From an uncultured Bacteroides sp. (lineage in GTDB: Bacteria > Bacteroidota > Bacteroidia > Bacteroidales > Bacteroidaceae), in the NCBI RefSeq assembly GCF_963676325.1, contig NZ_OY781099.1, positions 4,182,563 through 4,246,562 on the forward strand: a stretch of 64,000 nucleotides of DNA. The letters are read 5' to 3'. The notes under the pieces are model-generated. The model worked only from the letters and a program-made list of their open reading frames with translations. It was not told the origin of the DNA and searched no databases. Every line of letters begins with the position of its first letter. Position 1 is the stretch's first letter. Positions 44,861 through 52,800 of the stretch are shown here, piece after piece. A program made the translations under genes and the position numbers.

Positions 44861-45841
44861 TTATAAGGAGCTACGAAGAATAACTTCCGTAGGCAGATAT
44901 TCATGTATTCGGGTGTTATTGAGAACAAAGTCGGCAACTTTCATTCCCATACTTTCCCAGTCGATAGTCAAGGCAGTTATTCCGTTATCAATAACCTCGT
45001 AAGACGGAATATCATTATAAGCCAGCACACCAATATCACTGCCACATTTAAGGTTGAGCGCCCTGCTCTGTTTTATTATATCAACCACATCCTGAAGCTT
45101 TATGACCAGATAAGCCACTCCGCGCTGAAGTTTGCACTCTTCCAATGAACCGGCTATCTCACACAAAAAGCCATTATTCTGACAGAACTTCACAAAAAAG
45201 TCCTTGCTGCTTTTAGGATGCATCAAGTCCTTTGGGAAAACCAGCACCAGCTTCTTATACTTCTTCAGGCTATCAAGCACAGCTGTGAGGCTGTTATATA
45301 ATCCTTCGTCAAAATCCTGACAGATATATGAGTAGGAAGATTTATCGAACTTCCCGAAATCTAGCAAAAGAAGTTTGTTCGGATCAATTTTGCAAAGAAC
45401 ATTAGAAAACTTCTCGTTACTGAAGTTCATCACAACATATTTATTGTAGCGCCCAACAGATTCACGGATTAAAGTCTTGAATAACCGTTCGTTGTACTGA
45501 TGAAATAGCAAATCGACCTTATATCCGGCAGGTAAACGCTTTATAAAACTATTGTAAAGCACATCCTTAAAAGGCGAATACTGATCAAGCAATAAAAGCA
45601 CATTTATAATTTTACTGGTCACATAGTACCCTTTTCCGGGAGTAGAATCAATAGATCCACGTTCACGCAAATCAAGAAAAGCCTTAAACACAGTATCTCT
45701 GGAAACCTTATACTCAGTACTGAGCTGGTTGATGGAAGGAAGCGGATCACCTACCTTATAGATACCCATAGAGATTGACTGGCTGATTATATCTGCCAGT
45801 TGCTTTACCTTTGTTGTCTGTTGTCCAAACTCTTTTTTCAT
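44861..45841 (-). CDS. fucR: GntR-family regulator of fucose use
   Basis: 326 residues: an N-terminal GntR winged helix (about 1-75, with PSINQLSTEYKVSRDTVFKAF and STPGKGYYV) and a periplasmic-binding/LacI-like C-terminal effector domain (about 85-326). In B. theta a GntR protein, FucR, beside fucI represses the fucose genes; position and domain layout match here, but fuculose binding is inferred. It is co-directional with and just upstream of fucI. Confidence 0.75.
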   Translation of the reverse strand: MKKEFGQQTTKVKQLADIISQSISMGIYKVGDPLPSINQLSTEYKVSRDTVFKAFLDLRERGSIDSTPGKGYYVTSKIINVLLLLDQYSPFKDVLYNSFIKRLPAGYKVDLLFHQYNERLFKTLIRESVGRYNKYVVMNFSNEKFSNVLCKIDPNKLLLLDFGKFDKSSYSYICQDFDEGLYNSLTAVLDSLKKYKKLVLVFPKDLMHPKSSKDFFVKFCQNNGFLCEIAGSLEECKLQRGVAYLVIKLQDVVDIIKQSRALNLKCGSDIGVLAYNDIPSYEVIDNGITALTIDWESMGMKVADFVLNNTRIHEYLPTEVILRSSL

Positions 45842-45961
45842 TCTTCTTTATTAAGCCATTCAGATTAAAATCCATGCTGAACTGTGCTGCGATACAAAGA
45901 AATATATATTGCATCAAATAAGCAACATCACCATATATGTTTCAGAACATAAGGCCACAAA

Positions 45962-45991
45962 AAAAGGGATGCCATTATAAACATCCCTTTT
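45962..45991 (-). terminator. Rho-independent terminator after the acyl-CoA synthetase gene
   Basis: AAAAGGGATG pairs with CATCCCTTTT around a 10-base loop. On the minus strand the stem ends in a run of seven T. It follows the synthetase stop by 22 bp. Confidence 0.85.
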
Positions 45992-46013
45992 CATCATATA
46001 TTAGAATTATATT

Positions 46014-47819
46014 TTATGCTTCATACATCTTGTCGATCAGCTCTTTATAGTTTGCCTCAATCACATTTCTTTTCATTTTCAATGTGTTAGTCAGCTCACC
46101 TTTCTCCATGCTGAATGGTTCGGCCAGCAAAGTAAAGTGTTTCACCTGTTCGTAATGAGCAAACTGCTGTTGCAGAGTATCAATACGAGTTTTGAAAAGA
46201 GCCATAATCTTAGGATCTTTCAGCAACTCATCCATTGAACTATATTCAATGCCCTTTTCCTTGGCATATTCCACTACATGACCATAAACAGGAACAATCA
46301 GAGCGGAAACAAATTTCCGTTGATTAGCGACAATCGCAATCTGATCAATATAGCGATCAACAACAAGTTTTGTTTCAAGAGCCTGAGGAGCAATATACTT
46401 ACCATTCGAAGTCTTGAACAAGTCTTTGATACGTTCTGTCAGGTAAAGTTCACCGTCTTTTATATATCCTGCATCACCGGTGCGGAACCATCCGTCTTCA
46501 GTAAAAGCAGCTGCAGTAGCTTCAGCTTTCTTGTAATATCCTTTGGTAATAGTCTTACCACGAAGAAGAATCTCATTATTCTCACCAATCTTCACGTCTA
46601 TGCCTGGTAATACCTTTCCTACAGAACCAATTGTATAATCATTGCTTATAGTACAAGATACTGTTGCTGTTGATTCAGTCAGTCCATATCCGATTATAAG
46701 ATTAATTCCTACAGAATGGATAAACTCATTGATCTCGTCAGAGATAGCAGCTCCGGCAGTTGGGAAGAAATTACCATTCTCAATACCGATAGTCTTTTTC
46801 AGTACCGAGAAAACAGTCTTTTCATAGAACTTATATTTCAGCTGATTCATCAGCGGCGGAGTTTTTCCTACACGCAGGTAATCAATATTATGAACCTTAC
46901 CCACCTTTATTGCATCCAGCATCAAAGCTTTCTTTATGCCGGTTGTTTCATTTATTCTTTCCTGCACACCATCATACACTTTCTCCCAGAAACGCGGAAC
47001 ACTACACATCAATGTAGGACGAATCTCCTTAACCGTCATCTGAATATCACTTGGACGCAGGTTTATACAAGTCTGAACACCCTTGTGAATACAATAGTAT
47101 ACCCATGTTTTTTCAAATATATGAGTCATAGGAAGGAAGTTCATAGAAACATCATTGTCCGACATATCCGTCAGACGAATATCATGGTTCTTAAACTGAT
47201 CCATATAGCAGAAATGATGAACCATTACCCCTTTAGGCTCACCCGTTGTACCCGATGTATAAAGGATATTGGCCAAATCATCTTCACTGGCATTCAAAGA
47301 ACGTTCCTCAACAATGGCAGCATGTTGTTTTGCTTCTCCCATCTGAAGAAACTCATCAAAATAAATAGAAGTATTGTCACGTTCATCTTTTACTACCGAA
47401 CGATCAAAGATAATAAGCTTCTCGAGCGAGTTACACAAGGAAAGGACAGTAACCGCTGCATTATACTGAAATTGTTCACCCACAAACAGGTATCTGATTC
47501 CGGCATCGTTCACAATATACTGTACCTGTGAAGGAGAACTTGTGGCATATAATGGAATACTAACAGCACGATTTGCAAAAGCAGCAAAGTCTGTATATAA
47601 ACATTCCGGTTTATTCTGAGAGAACACCCCGATATTTTCCTGTTCGGTCACCCCCAGCTCAACCATTGCGTTTGACGCAATATGAACTGTTTCAGAGAAT
47701 TGGTTCCATGTAATGGGAAGCCATTGGCTCTTTTCGTAATCCCTATATTTCAAGGCAATACGGTCGCCATATTTTTCGGCCTGGCGATGAACCAAAACAG
47801 ATAAATGATGATAAGTCAT
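46014..47819 (-). CDS. fadD: Long-chain fatty acid-CoA ligase (AMP-forming)
   Basis: The start is taken at ATG 47819 (MTYHHLSVLVHRQAEKYGDR); the in-frame ATG at 47846 lies inside the promoter element at 47844-47851. About 601 residues. AMP-binding motifs are complete: LYTSGTTGEPKGVMVHH, then GYGLTESTATVS, WFRTGDAGYIKDGELYLTERIKDL and TSNGKYIAPQALE. It activates fatty acids to CoA thioesters, probably at the inner face of the membrane. It has its own terminator and no pathway neighbours. Confidence 0.88.
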   Translation of the reverse strand: MTYHHLSVLVHRQAEKYGDRIALKYRDYEKSQWLPITWNQFSETVHIASNAMVELGVTEQENIGVFSQNKPECLYTDFAAFANRAVSIPLYATSSPSQVQYIVNDAGIRYLFVGEQFQYNAAVTVLSLCNSLEKLIIFDRSVVKDERDNTSIYFDEFLQMGEAKQHAAIVEERSLNASEDDLANILYTSGTTGEPKGVMVHHFCYMDQFKNHDIRLTDMSDNDVSMNFLPMTHIFEKTWVYYCIHKGVQTCINLRPSDIQMTVKEIRPTLMCSVPRFWEKVYDGVQERINETTGIKKALMLDAIKVGKVHNIDYLRVGKTPPLMNQLKYKFYEKTVFSVLKKTIGIENGNFFPTAGAAISDEINEFIHSVGINLIIGYGLTESTATVSCTISNDYTIGSVGKVLPGIDVKIGENNEILLRGKTITKGYYKKAEATAAAFTEDGWFRTGDAGYIKDGELYLTERIKDLFKTSNGKYIAPQALETKLVVDRYIDQIAIVANQRKFVSALIVPVYGHVVEYAKEKGIEYSSMDELLKDPKIMALFKTRIDTLQQQFAHYEQVKHFTLLAEPFSMEKGELTNTLKMKRNVIEANYKELIDKMYEA

Positions 47820-47843
47820 ACTATGTTTTTTGAAATTTCGTTG

Positions 47844-47851
47844 CAAAGTTA
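47844..47851 (-). promoter_or_regulatory. Probable -7 element for the acyl-CoA ligase gene
   Basis: TAACTTTG on the minus strand matches TAnnTTTG. Transcription would begin near 47838, which rules out the ATG at 47846. No good -33 element is visible. Confidence 0.45.
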
Positions 47852-48109
47852 TTGTTTAATTTGCAACTATCGCCATAATTGAGAAGTAAATTGCATCAGG
47901 AGCAAGTACAAAAACAACTAAACATCCTATGTAGAATCTTAGATTAATACAATCAGTAAAGGGAAAAAGCAAAGTAAAAGGGCATTCTCAATCAATTTTC
48001 CGAACAATACAAACCGACTTATGAGCACTATTCCTTAATTGATTTTTATTAAACCTGCAACGGTTATTTAGGAGTAGACATTATGAGGTAATAATTGATT
48101 TCAAACGAT

Positions 48110-48445
48110 TTAGTCATATGGGAGCTTTTTCAGAGGTTCATAATTAGTTTTCCATATGTCAAGTTCAAACAAATCATTTTCATTATCAACATACAATGAC
48201 GCAATAACTAGTATTCCATCTACATCATTAAATTGATATTCGCTTACACATTTCCCAAAAATACGTTTTTTAAGTATATTCCCATCTGGATATAGGTATA
48301 AACTGCCCATATTTCCATCATCCATACTTTGCACAATTAAATTATCTTTCCAATTAGAAGATAAGTTGATTGATGCTTTTTCTATTAAATATTCTATGAG
48401 TTTAAACTCTTGTACTGTCGGCTTTCTACTTAACTCCATGTTCAT
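48110..48445 (-). CDS. Hypothetical protein, 111 residues
   Basis: No signal peptide or membrane helix; cytoplasmic by default. It opens MNMELSRKPTVQEFKLIEYLIE and has a beta-rich middle (GSLYLYPDGNILKKRIFG, GILVIASLYVDNEND). I do not recognise the family, but size and composition resemble immunity-type proteins of toxin loci. A 23-bp stretch of it (48320-48342) recurs at 50298-50320. Its ATG overlaps by 4 bases (ATGA) a short open frame upstream. Confidence 0.6.
   Translation of the reverse strand: MNMELSRKPTVQEFKLIEYLIEKASINLSSNWKDNLIVQSMDDGNMGSLYLYPDGNILKKRIFGKCVSEYQFNDVDGILVIASLYVDNENDLFELDIWKTNYEPLKKLPYD
48320..48342. repeat. 23-bp direct repeat, copy 1 (inside a hypothetical gene)
   Basis: ATCCATACTTTGCACAATTA plus three more bases occurs identically at 50298-50320. 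Here it lies inside the coding sequence at 48110-48445; the other copy lies across the stop codon of another gene. Confidence 0.85.
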
Positions 48446-48528
48446 TTATTGCTATTAATCTTCTGAAGCCAGTCAAGTCCAATAAAACATAGAATTAAGA
48501 ATAGCCTTAGACTCTCTTTGATTATCAT
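48442..48528 (-). CDS. Possible 28-residue hydrophobic micropeptide
   Basis: An open frame from ATG 48528 encodes MIIKESLRLFLILCFIGLDW, ending LQKINSNK, with a stop that overlaps the next gene's ATG (ATGA) as in translationally coupled pairs. It could be a real small membrane peptide. A second frame across the same bases is also open for about 40 codons, so this may instead be decayed coding sequence left from the Sel1-like gene upstream. Confidence 0.25.
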   Translation of the reverse strand: MIIKESLRLFLILCFIGLDWLQKINSNK

Positions 48529-48587
48529 TATTCTTTATTTCGTAAGCTACACTTCTTCTTCTGTCAGAATCAATAAATTTAATTATT

Positions 48588-49091
48588 TTACTGTAGTATC
48601 ATTGTTGAAACCGATCTTTTACCATCCAATAACTTTTTACTCATTATAGTATCTTTTGGAACATATTTCCCTTCTAGATACAATCTACCAAGCTCTTGTT
48701 TTGATTGTTCATGGTTTAAAGCTGCTCCTTTCTTTAAGTATTCAATCATAAATATCCTCAATTCTTTGTCGAATATCTCTCTTTTTTCTATAGTTTCAAC
48801 ATGTTTTAGTTCGTAATATGCATCAAAATAGGCTTGAGGATAATGTTTCTTATTGGCTATTAAAAATGAATAAAATAATAACTCACCTTCATTTCTTTCT
48901 TTTTTATAAATAATTCTTAGTTTATCATAAGCTTTGGTATCATAGTATTTAACAACAAGCTTTCTATATATTTCTATTGGAGGAACTAAGCGTACGACAT
49001 CGTAATATTTACTTCTTTTATTACATAAATAGCAGAATATAAGCATTATCAGAATAATGGCAGCGTTAACTATATAAAATTTATATTTCAT
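48588..49091 (-). CDS. Sel1-like membrane-anchored protein, paralogue 1 (possibly C-terminally truncated)
   Basis: 167 residues: one N-terminal membrane helix (IVNAAIILIMLIFCYLC) and a soluble domain with a Sel1-like repeat near the end (LKKGAALNHEQSKQELGRLYLEGKYVPKD). It shares much of its sequence and layout with the next gene (49124-49612). The final residues GKRSVSTMILQ do not match the paralogue's end, and downstream bases stay open in another frame, so a late frameshift may have altered the C-terminus. Function unknown; Sel1 proteins often mediate protein contacts. Confidence 0.65.
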   Translation of the reverse strand: MKYKFYIVNAAIILIMLIFCYLCNKRSKYYDVVRLVPPIEIYRKLVVKYYDTKAYDKLRIIYKKERNEGELLFYSFLIANKKHYPQAYFDAYYELKHVETIEKREIFDKELRIFMIEYLKKGAALNHEQSKQELGRLYLEGKYVPKDTIMSKKLLDGKRSVSTMILQ

Positions 49092-49123
49092 AACTTATTA
49101 CTTTATCACTTCGAATATTTAAC

Positions 49124-49612
49124 TTATAATCCTATACTATTTATCAACTTCTTTCCCAATATTGTATCTTTAGGAACATATTTCCCTTCCATATATAAAT
49201 CACCAAGCTCATGCATTGATTGTTCATGTTTTAAAGCTGCACCTTTTTTCAAATATTCAATCATTAAAAGTCTTGTTTCATTGTCAAATATCTTCATCTC
49301 TTGGGATCTATCAGCATATTTTAATAAATAATAAAAGTCAAAATATGCTTGCCTATAATGAGTTATATTAGCCATTAAAAGTGAGTAAAATAATACTTCT
49401 TCATGATATTGTTCGTTTAAATAAGCATCTCTTAGCTCATTATAGGCTGATTTATCGTTGCTATCAATAACGATTTTCTTTAATAACTCTATTGGGCGAG
49501 TATCATTATTAGTTGTTACTTCAATAAGTTTATTTTGTTCATAAAAGTAGAAGCAAATAATTGTCATTGTTATGACATTGACAATCGTTATTATATAATA
49601 TTTACTTTTCAT
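49124..49612 (-). CDS. Sel1-like membrane-anchored protein, paralogue 2
   Basis: 162 residues with an N-terminal membrane helix (IITIVNVITMTIICFYF) and the same C-terminal Sel1-like stretch as paralogue 1 (KKGAALKHEQSMHELGDLYMEGKYVPKD). The two genes are 32 bp apart on one strand, a probable tandem duplication followed by divergence. Function unknown. Confidence 0.65.
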   Translation of the reverse strand: MKSKYYIITIVNVITMTIICFYFYEQNKLIEVTTNNDTRPIELLKKIVIDSNDKSAYNELRDAYLNEQYHEEVLFYSLLMANITHYRQAYFDFYYLLKYADRSQEMKIFDNETRLLMIEYLKKGAALKHEQSMHELGDLYMEGKYVPKDTILGKKLINSIGL

Positions 49613-49664
49613 AATTATCTATTTTTCTCATTTCACTACATTTTTATAAGACATTATTAAATTA

Positions 49665-49799
49665 TCAGAATAGAAAGTAATTATTCTCATATCCTCCCAA
49701 GTAACCGTTGCTTTGCTTTATTACCGCCCTTATAATACATATATCATACTCAAAACCAAGTTTCTCTGAACACTTAAGAAAGCAAAATACTTTTATTTC
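49665..49799 (-). pseudogene. Possible remnant of a small-protein gene
   Basis: After the stop of the 49807 gene, 44 codons remain open (including CSEKLGFEYDICIIRAVIKQ and SNGYLGGYENNYFLF) with no start codon at the front. The composition looks like coding sequence rather than spacer. It may be the C-terminal tail of a lost neighbour. Confidence 0.3.
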
Positions 49800-49806
49800 T
49801 TAATAG

Positions 49807-50292
49807 CTAAAAATCTTTTCCAGAAATGAAAGCTCCATCTATATAAAAATAGTAAACAATAGGTCCTCCACAAGTAGTAAGGTCTCGGAAATCAAAAGGT
49901 TTAGCCGTATAATAAAATTTCCGTTGTTTATTTGTTTTTATAAATATTCCATCAAATAAAGGTCCTGATAATACAAATATCTTATTTTTGTATATTAAAT
50001 ATCCCCAATAGCCTTTCACTTTTTGGATTGTATTCCAGTCTTCACCAGCATCCATATTGAAAGAATTATAAAACGTACCTTTATATCGCACTTTACCAAA
50101 CCAAATATATACGAATGGAGCGTTTTTTACTCTTTCATGATTAACTACAGTATCTAATATTTTCTCAAAATCTCGATTAGAAATTTTATATTCATTAAGC
50201 TTATCATACTGGGACGGAGGCTTCTGAGCACTTAAAGATATGCATATAAGCATACCTAAAAACAAGTATAGTATTCTAACACTATTTTTCAT
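49807..50292 (-). CDS. Hypothetical exported protein, 161 residues
   Basis: A signal peptide (about 1-22, ending SLSAQ) precedes a beta-rich domain with many aromatic residues (FVYIWFGKVRYKGTFYNSF, KVKGYWGYLIYKNKIFVLSG). No catalytic motif; I do not recognise the family. It is co-directional with neighbours of similar kind; the bases just upstream are the second copy of the 23-bp repeat, which runs into the end of the 50315 gene. Confidence 0.6.
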   Translation of the reverse strand: MKNSVRILYLFLGMLICISLSAQKPPSQYDKLNEYKISNRDFEKILDTVVNHERVKNAPFVYIWFGKVRYKGTFYNSFNMDAGEDWNTIQKVKGYWGYLIYKNKIFVLSGPLFDGIFIKTNKQRKFYYTAKPFDFRDLTTCGGPIVYYFYIDGAFISGKDF

Positions 50293-50297
50293 AAATT

Positions 50298-50320
50298 ATC
50301 CATACTTTGCACAATTAAAT
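50298..50320. repeat. 23-bp direct repeat, copy 2
   Basis: Identical to 48320-48342. Here it spans the stop of the 50315 gene and the gap before the 49807 gene, as if a fragment of the 48110-type gene had been joined at this point. Confidence 0.85.
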
Positions 50321-50794
50321 CATGTCTTTACTGATGTTAATCACTTTTATATTATTTAAGATAGAATCATAATAGTCTAATTTTGATTTGTCAGCATTCT
50401 CATACATAACGGTTATTCCATACTTGAAGTAATTTTCTTCCCTGAAATATTTTGTTTCTTTTACTCCATTGTTTAAAGAAGCACAGTATCCCCTCAAAAC
50501 CCTAACATCCTTACCTAATATAAATTTACTAGTTACAACATTTTTATTTGTATTAATAAGAGGTAGGCTTACCATAGCTCCACAATGTATATTTATTATC
50601 GTAGAATCGGAACAGCTTATCGTCTGGAAAAAGCCCTCCTCATATGTTTCTATATGAGAATGACTTTTTAACGGTAGTTCAATAATTATTTGAAAGTTAG
50701 ACCATCTAATAGTGTCTATTTTTATACTATTCTGTGCAGAAACAAAGCTGCCAAAACTTAGTAGTATTAATACAAATTCAATGTGTTTCTTCAT
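50315..50794 (-). CDS. Hypothetical exported protein, 159 residues
   Basis: A signal peptide (about 1-20, SFGSFVSAQ) leads to a beta-rich domain (FQIIIELPLKSHSHIETYEEG, IKVINISKDMI at the end). Unknown family. The stop codon lies within the second copy of the 23-bp repeat, which suggests that the original C-terminus was replaced by recombination. Confidence 0.6.
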   Translation of the reverse strand: MKKHIEFVLILLSFGSFVSAQNSIKIDTIRWSNFQIIIELPLKSHSHIETYEEGFFQTISCSDSTIINIHCGAMVSLPLINTNKNVVTSKFILGKDVRVLRGYCASLNNGVKETKYFREENYFKYGITVMYENADKSKLDYYDSILNNIKVINISKDMI

Positions 50795-50824
50795 ATTTTT
50801 TTAGCGCTTCTTTTTCAATCTTAA

Positions 50825-51223
50825 TTAAATCTGTTTTTTAATTAATCTCTGTTTAATATAGAGTACATATAACAAATTGATTATAAAATAGGAAAAATAT
50901 AGCATTAGTCGAAACAAGAAGTCTTCAATGTCACTTATTGCGTTTGCAAAAAAGTCATATAACATTAACAAGGTTCCCAAAATAAATAGAAAAATCGATG
51001 ACAGATAGTATGAAAGAAATGTTTTAATTCTATTCTTTTGAATATATCCAAATTTTATAAGAAAAAATGAACTATTTAAAAATAAGGCAATTATAAAAAA
51101 AATGCCAAAGACAACATATCCCATATTTTCATCTCCAATTGTATCTCCCATAATTAATCTCATAGCTATTATTGGCATAAGATTAAGCCCTATTGATCCT
51201 GTATAAAGTTTTAGTGCTTTCAT
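50825..51223 (-). CDS. Hypothetical four-helix membrane protein, 132 residues
   Basis: Four hydrophobic segments (GSIGLNLMPIIAMRL, VVFGIFFIIALFLNSSFFL, SYYLSSIFLFILGTLLMLY, LMLYFSYFIINLLYVLYI) make a small inner-membrane protein. Such small membrane proteins are common immunity partners in toxin loci, but no family can be named. Confidence 0.6.
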   Translation of the reverse strand: MKALKLYTGSIGLNLMPIIAMRLIMGDTIGDENMGYVVFGIFFIIALFLNSSFFLIKFGYIQKNRIKTFLSYYLSSIFLFILGTLLMLYDFFANAISDIEDFLFRLMLYFSYFIINLLYVLYIKQRLIKKQI

Positions 51224-51309
51224 TATTGCTTATTTTGTATACTATTTATTGTAATTGTGAACTTCTTTATTTGAAAGAATCCCAAAAAGCTCTTTGTTTT
51301 TATGTATTT

Positions 51310-51414
51310 CTATTCCTCTGTAGCGTGTGAATACAAATCACCTAATAAATGAATTGTATCTAGATTTCCATTAAGCACCTCAATATTTGCAATAAAATTG
51401 ACACTTTCTGCGAA
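51310..51414 (-). pseudogene. Possible C-terminal remnant of a small-protein gene
   Basis: 34 codons open from just after a TAG to a TAG (FAESVNFIANIEVLNGNLDT, then IHLLGDLYSHATEE) with no start codon. It lies between the Rhs remnant and the small-protein genes and looks like a coding fragment, perhaps of a lost immunity-type gene. Confidence 0.35.
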
Positions 51415-51466
51415 CTACCAGTTAAGCTATGCATTCTATATAGCTCATATTTAACTTATCCTGTTA

Positions 51467-51568
51467 CAATATACCGAAAGCAAATCCAAATGGATAATAA
51501 TGATTGGTTTGCTCAATCGTTCCGCTTTGATTAAATACGACGCGATTATTTCCATGATCCAACAAGTG
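51467..51568 (-). pseudogene. Rhs/YD-repeat core remnant
   Basis: The minus strand encodes 34 residues (HLLDHGNNRVVFNQSGTIEQ, then TNHYYPFGFAFGIL) bounded by stops. DHxGNxRVVxxxxGxIEQxNHYYPFG is the conserved end of Rhs-family cores, just before the toxin-bearing tip. No intact Rhs gene surrounds it. In the 51224-51647 gap nothing else coding is clear except the fragment at 51310-51414. This remnant points to a former Rhs toxin locus and suggests what the small genes downstream of it may have been. Confidence 0.8.
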
Positions 51569-51647
51569 CTAAACTTTAAAGATAAAATAAATAGTATTTC
51601 AACCCGACAGAACAAACTACTCAGAATAGGGAATATTACCAGAAACG

Positions 51648-52100
51648 TTAGCGAGCAATTATCAATCTTTTGTATATTCTTATCGATTTAGATGGATCTG
51701 AGCCATTTATGGTCAGCCCAATTGTATTATCGTCAATAAATTGTACCTTAAACTCTTGATTTGTCTTTTGTTCATATAAAGCGAATAACTCTTTTCCTAT
51801 TTTATTTTCAGTTAGTTTGAATTCATAATTTGAAATTCTACTAATCTCTGGAATCCATACTTCATTTGAGTCAGAAAATAGCTTTACGTATTTATTATCA
51901 TTAAGTTTATGGATTCGACCAATTAGTCTATTATTTTCCCTTTGAATTTGTATTTGAGTTCCATCCATTATTGACGTTCCTTTAATCTCCCAAATACCAA
52001 TAAATTTGTCTTCTGATACTTCCTTCGTTTTTTCAGAACAGCTAAATAAAAATAGTGATACTAATAATAATGCCAGGCCTGTTTTCGTGATTTGTCTCAT
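51648..52100 (-). CDS. Hypothetical lipoprotein, 150 residues
   Basis: The lipobox ends at Cys21 (LVSLFLFSC). The mature part is beta-rich with a lipocalin-like pattern (KFIGIWEIKGTSIMDGTQIQ, FKVQFIDDNTIGLTINGSD). Function unknown; periplasmic lipoproteins of this size occur as immunity proteins. It lies upstream of the Rhs remnant on the same strand. Confidence 0.6.
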   Translation of the reverse strand: MRQITKTGLALLLVSLFLFSCSEKTKEVSEDKFIGIWEIKGTSIMDGTQIQIQRENNRLIGRIHKLNDNKYVKLFSDSNEVWIPEISRISNYEFKLTENKIGKELFALYEQKTNQEFKVQFIDDNTIGLTINGSDPSKSIRIYKRLIIAR

Positions 52101-52333
52101 ATTTTGTTTTTATTAAATTTACGGTAGCATAATAAAGATAATCCATAGTATGACTTTCAGTAAACTGCAACGCACTCGACAAATTTAATAAATTGTATTG
52201 AATATTTATTATTATTTTATGATTTAAATAAAGCTACAATGCTTTAATTTTGTATGATATATACCTCTAGTTTTAAATACTAGAAACATAACAACCTGTT
52301 TATAAGCCGTTTAAAAAATCGCAATTGCCAATT

Positions 52334-52472
52334 AGGTGGCAGGGGTGGCAGTAAAAAAGACTTTTTTATCTTTCCAGAAATAAAATTTTGAAAAATCCGC
52401 AATTTGCGGAATTCTCAAAATTTATTTTTCAGAACTGTAAAAAGTATTATTTTACTGCCACCTCTGCCACCT
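52334..52472. repeat. Symmetric inverted-repeat element 1 (139 bp)
   Basis: The 23-bp arms (AGGTGGCAGGGGTGGCAGTA at the left, reversed at the right) differ at one position, and as RNA that position is a G-U pair. A perfect 15-bp palindrome TCCGCAATTTGCGGA sits at the centre (52396-52410), exactly 62 bp from either end. Between arm and centre there is further imperfect pairing (AAATAAAATTTTGA against TCAAAATTTATTTT). Arms contain a tandem GGTGGCAG. No convincing reading frame crosses it. It lies in the 713-bp gap between the lipoprotein gene and the IS gene; the gap's other part (52101-52333) shows nothing clear. Confidence 0.85.
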
Positions 52473-52527
52473 ACAAAAATATACATCCCTACAAATCAAT
52501 ATGTTACAAAACAGAGCAGTTCAATTT

Positions 52528-52664
52528 AGGTGGAAAGGGTGGAGTAAAAAAGAGTTTTTTCAGCTTTCAGAAAATGAATTTCATAAATTCCGCAATTTGC
52601 GGAATTATCATTTTTTTATTTCTCAGAACGAAAAAAGAACGTTTTCTCTCCACCCTCTCCACCT
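52528..52664. repeat. Symmetric inverted-repeat element 2 (137 bp)
   Basis: It has the same plan as element 1: 17-bp arms (AGGTGGAAAGGGTGGAG, one mismatch), and the same central TCCGCAATTTGCGGA (52589-52603), 61 bp from both ends. The arms differ in sequence from element 1 yet stay self-complementary. It starts 55 bp after element 1 and ends 126 bp before the IS target duplication. Confidence 0.85.
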
Positions 52665-52790
52665 CAGTAAAAAATAGTACATTGACAATCAGCATTATAA
52701 AAAACTATGAAATGCATTTTAATAAACTCTAAAAGATATTAGCTATAAGCAGCAATCTGATTAATGAATATAAAAGGGGAAACTAACCAT

Positions 52791-52800
52791 TTATAAAGAA
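52791..52800. repeat. Left target-site duplication of the IS
   Basis: TTATAAAGAA directly abuts the left end of the insertion sequence and is repeated exactly at its right end. Confidence 0.9.

Noticed and set aside
46716..47531. 271-residue plus-strand frame
   Set aside because: It is antisense to the acyl-CoA ligase, Cys/His/Ile-rich and without family features.
52388..52732. 114-residue plus-strand open frame
   Set aside because: It runs across both inverted-repeat elements, and its protein has no plausible composition or family; the elements explain it.
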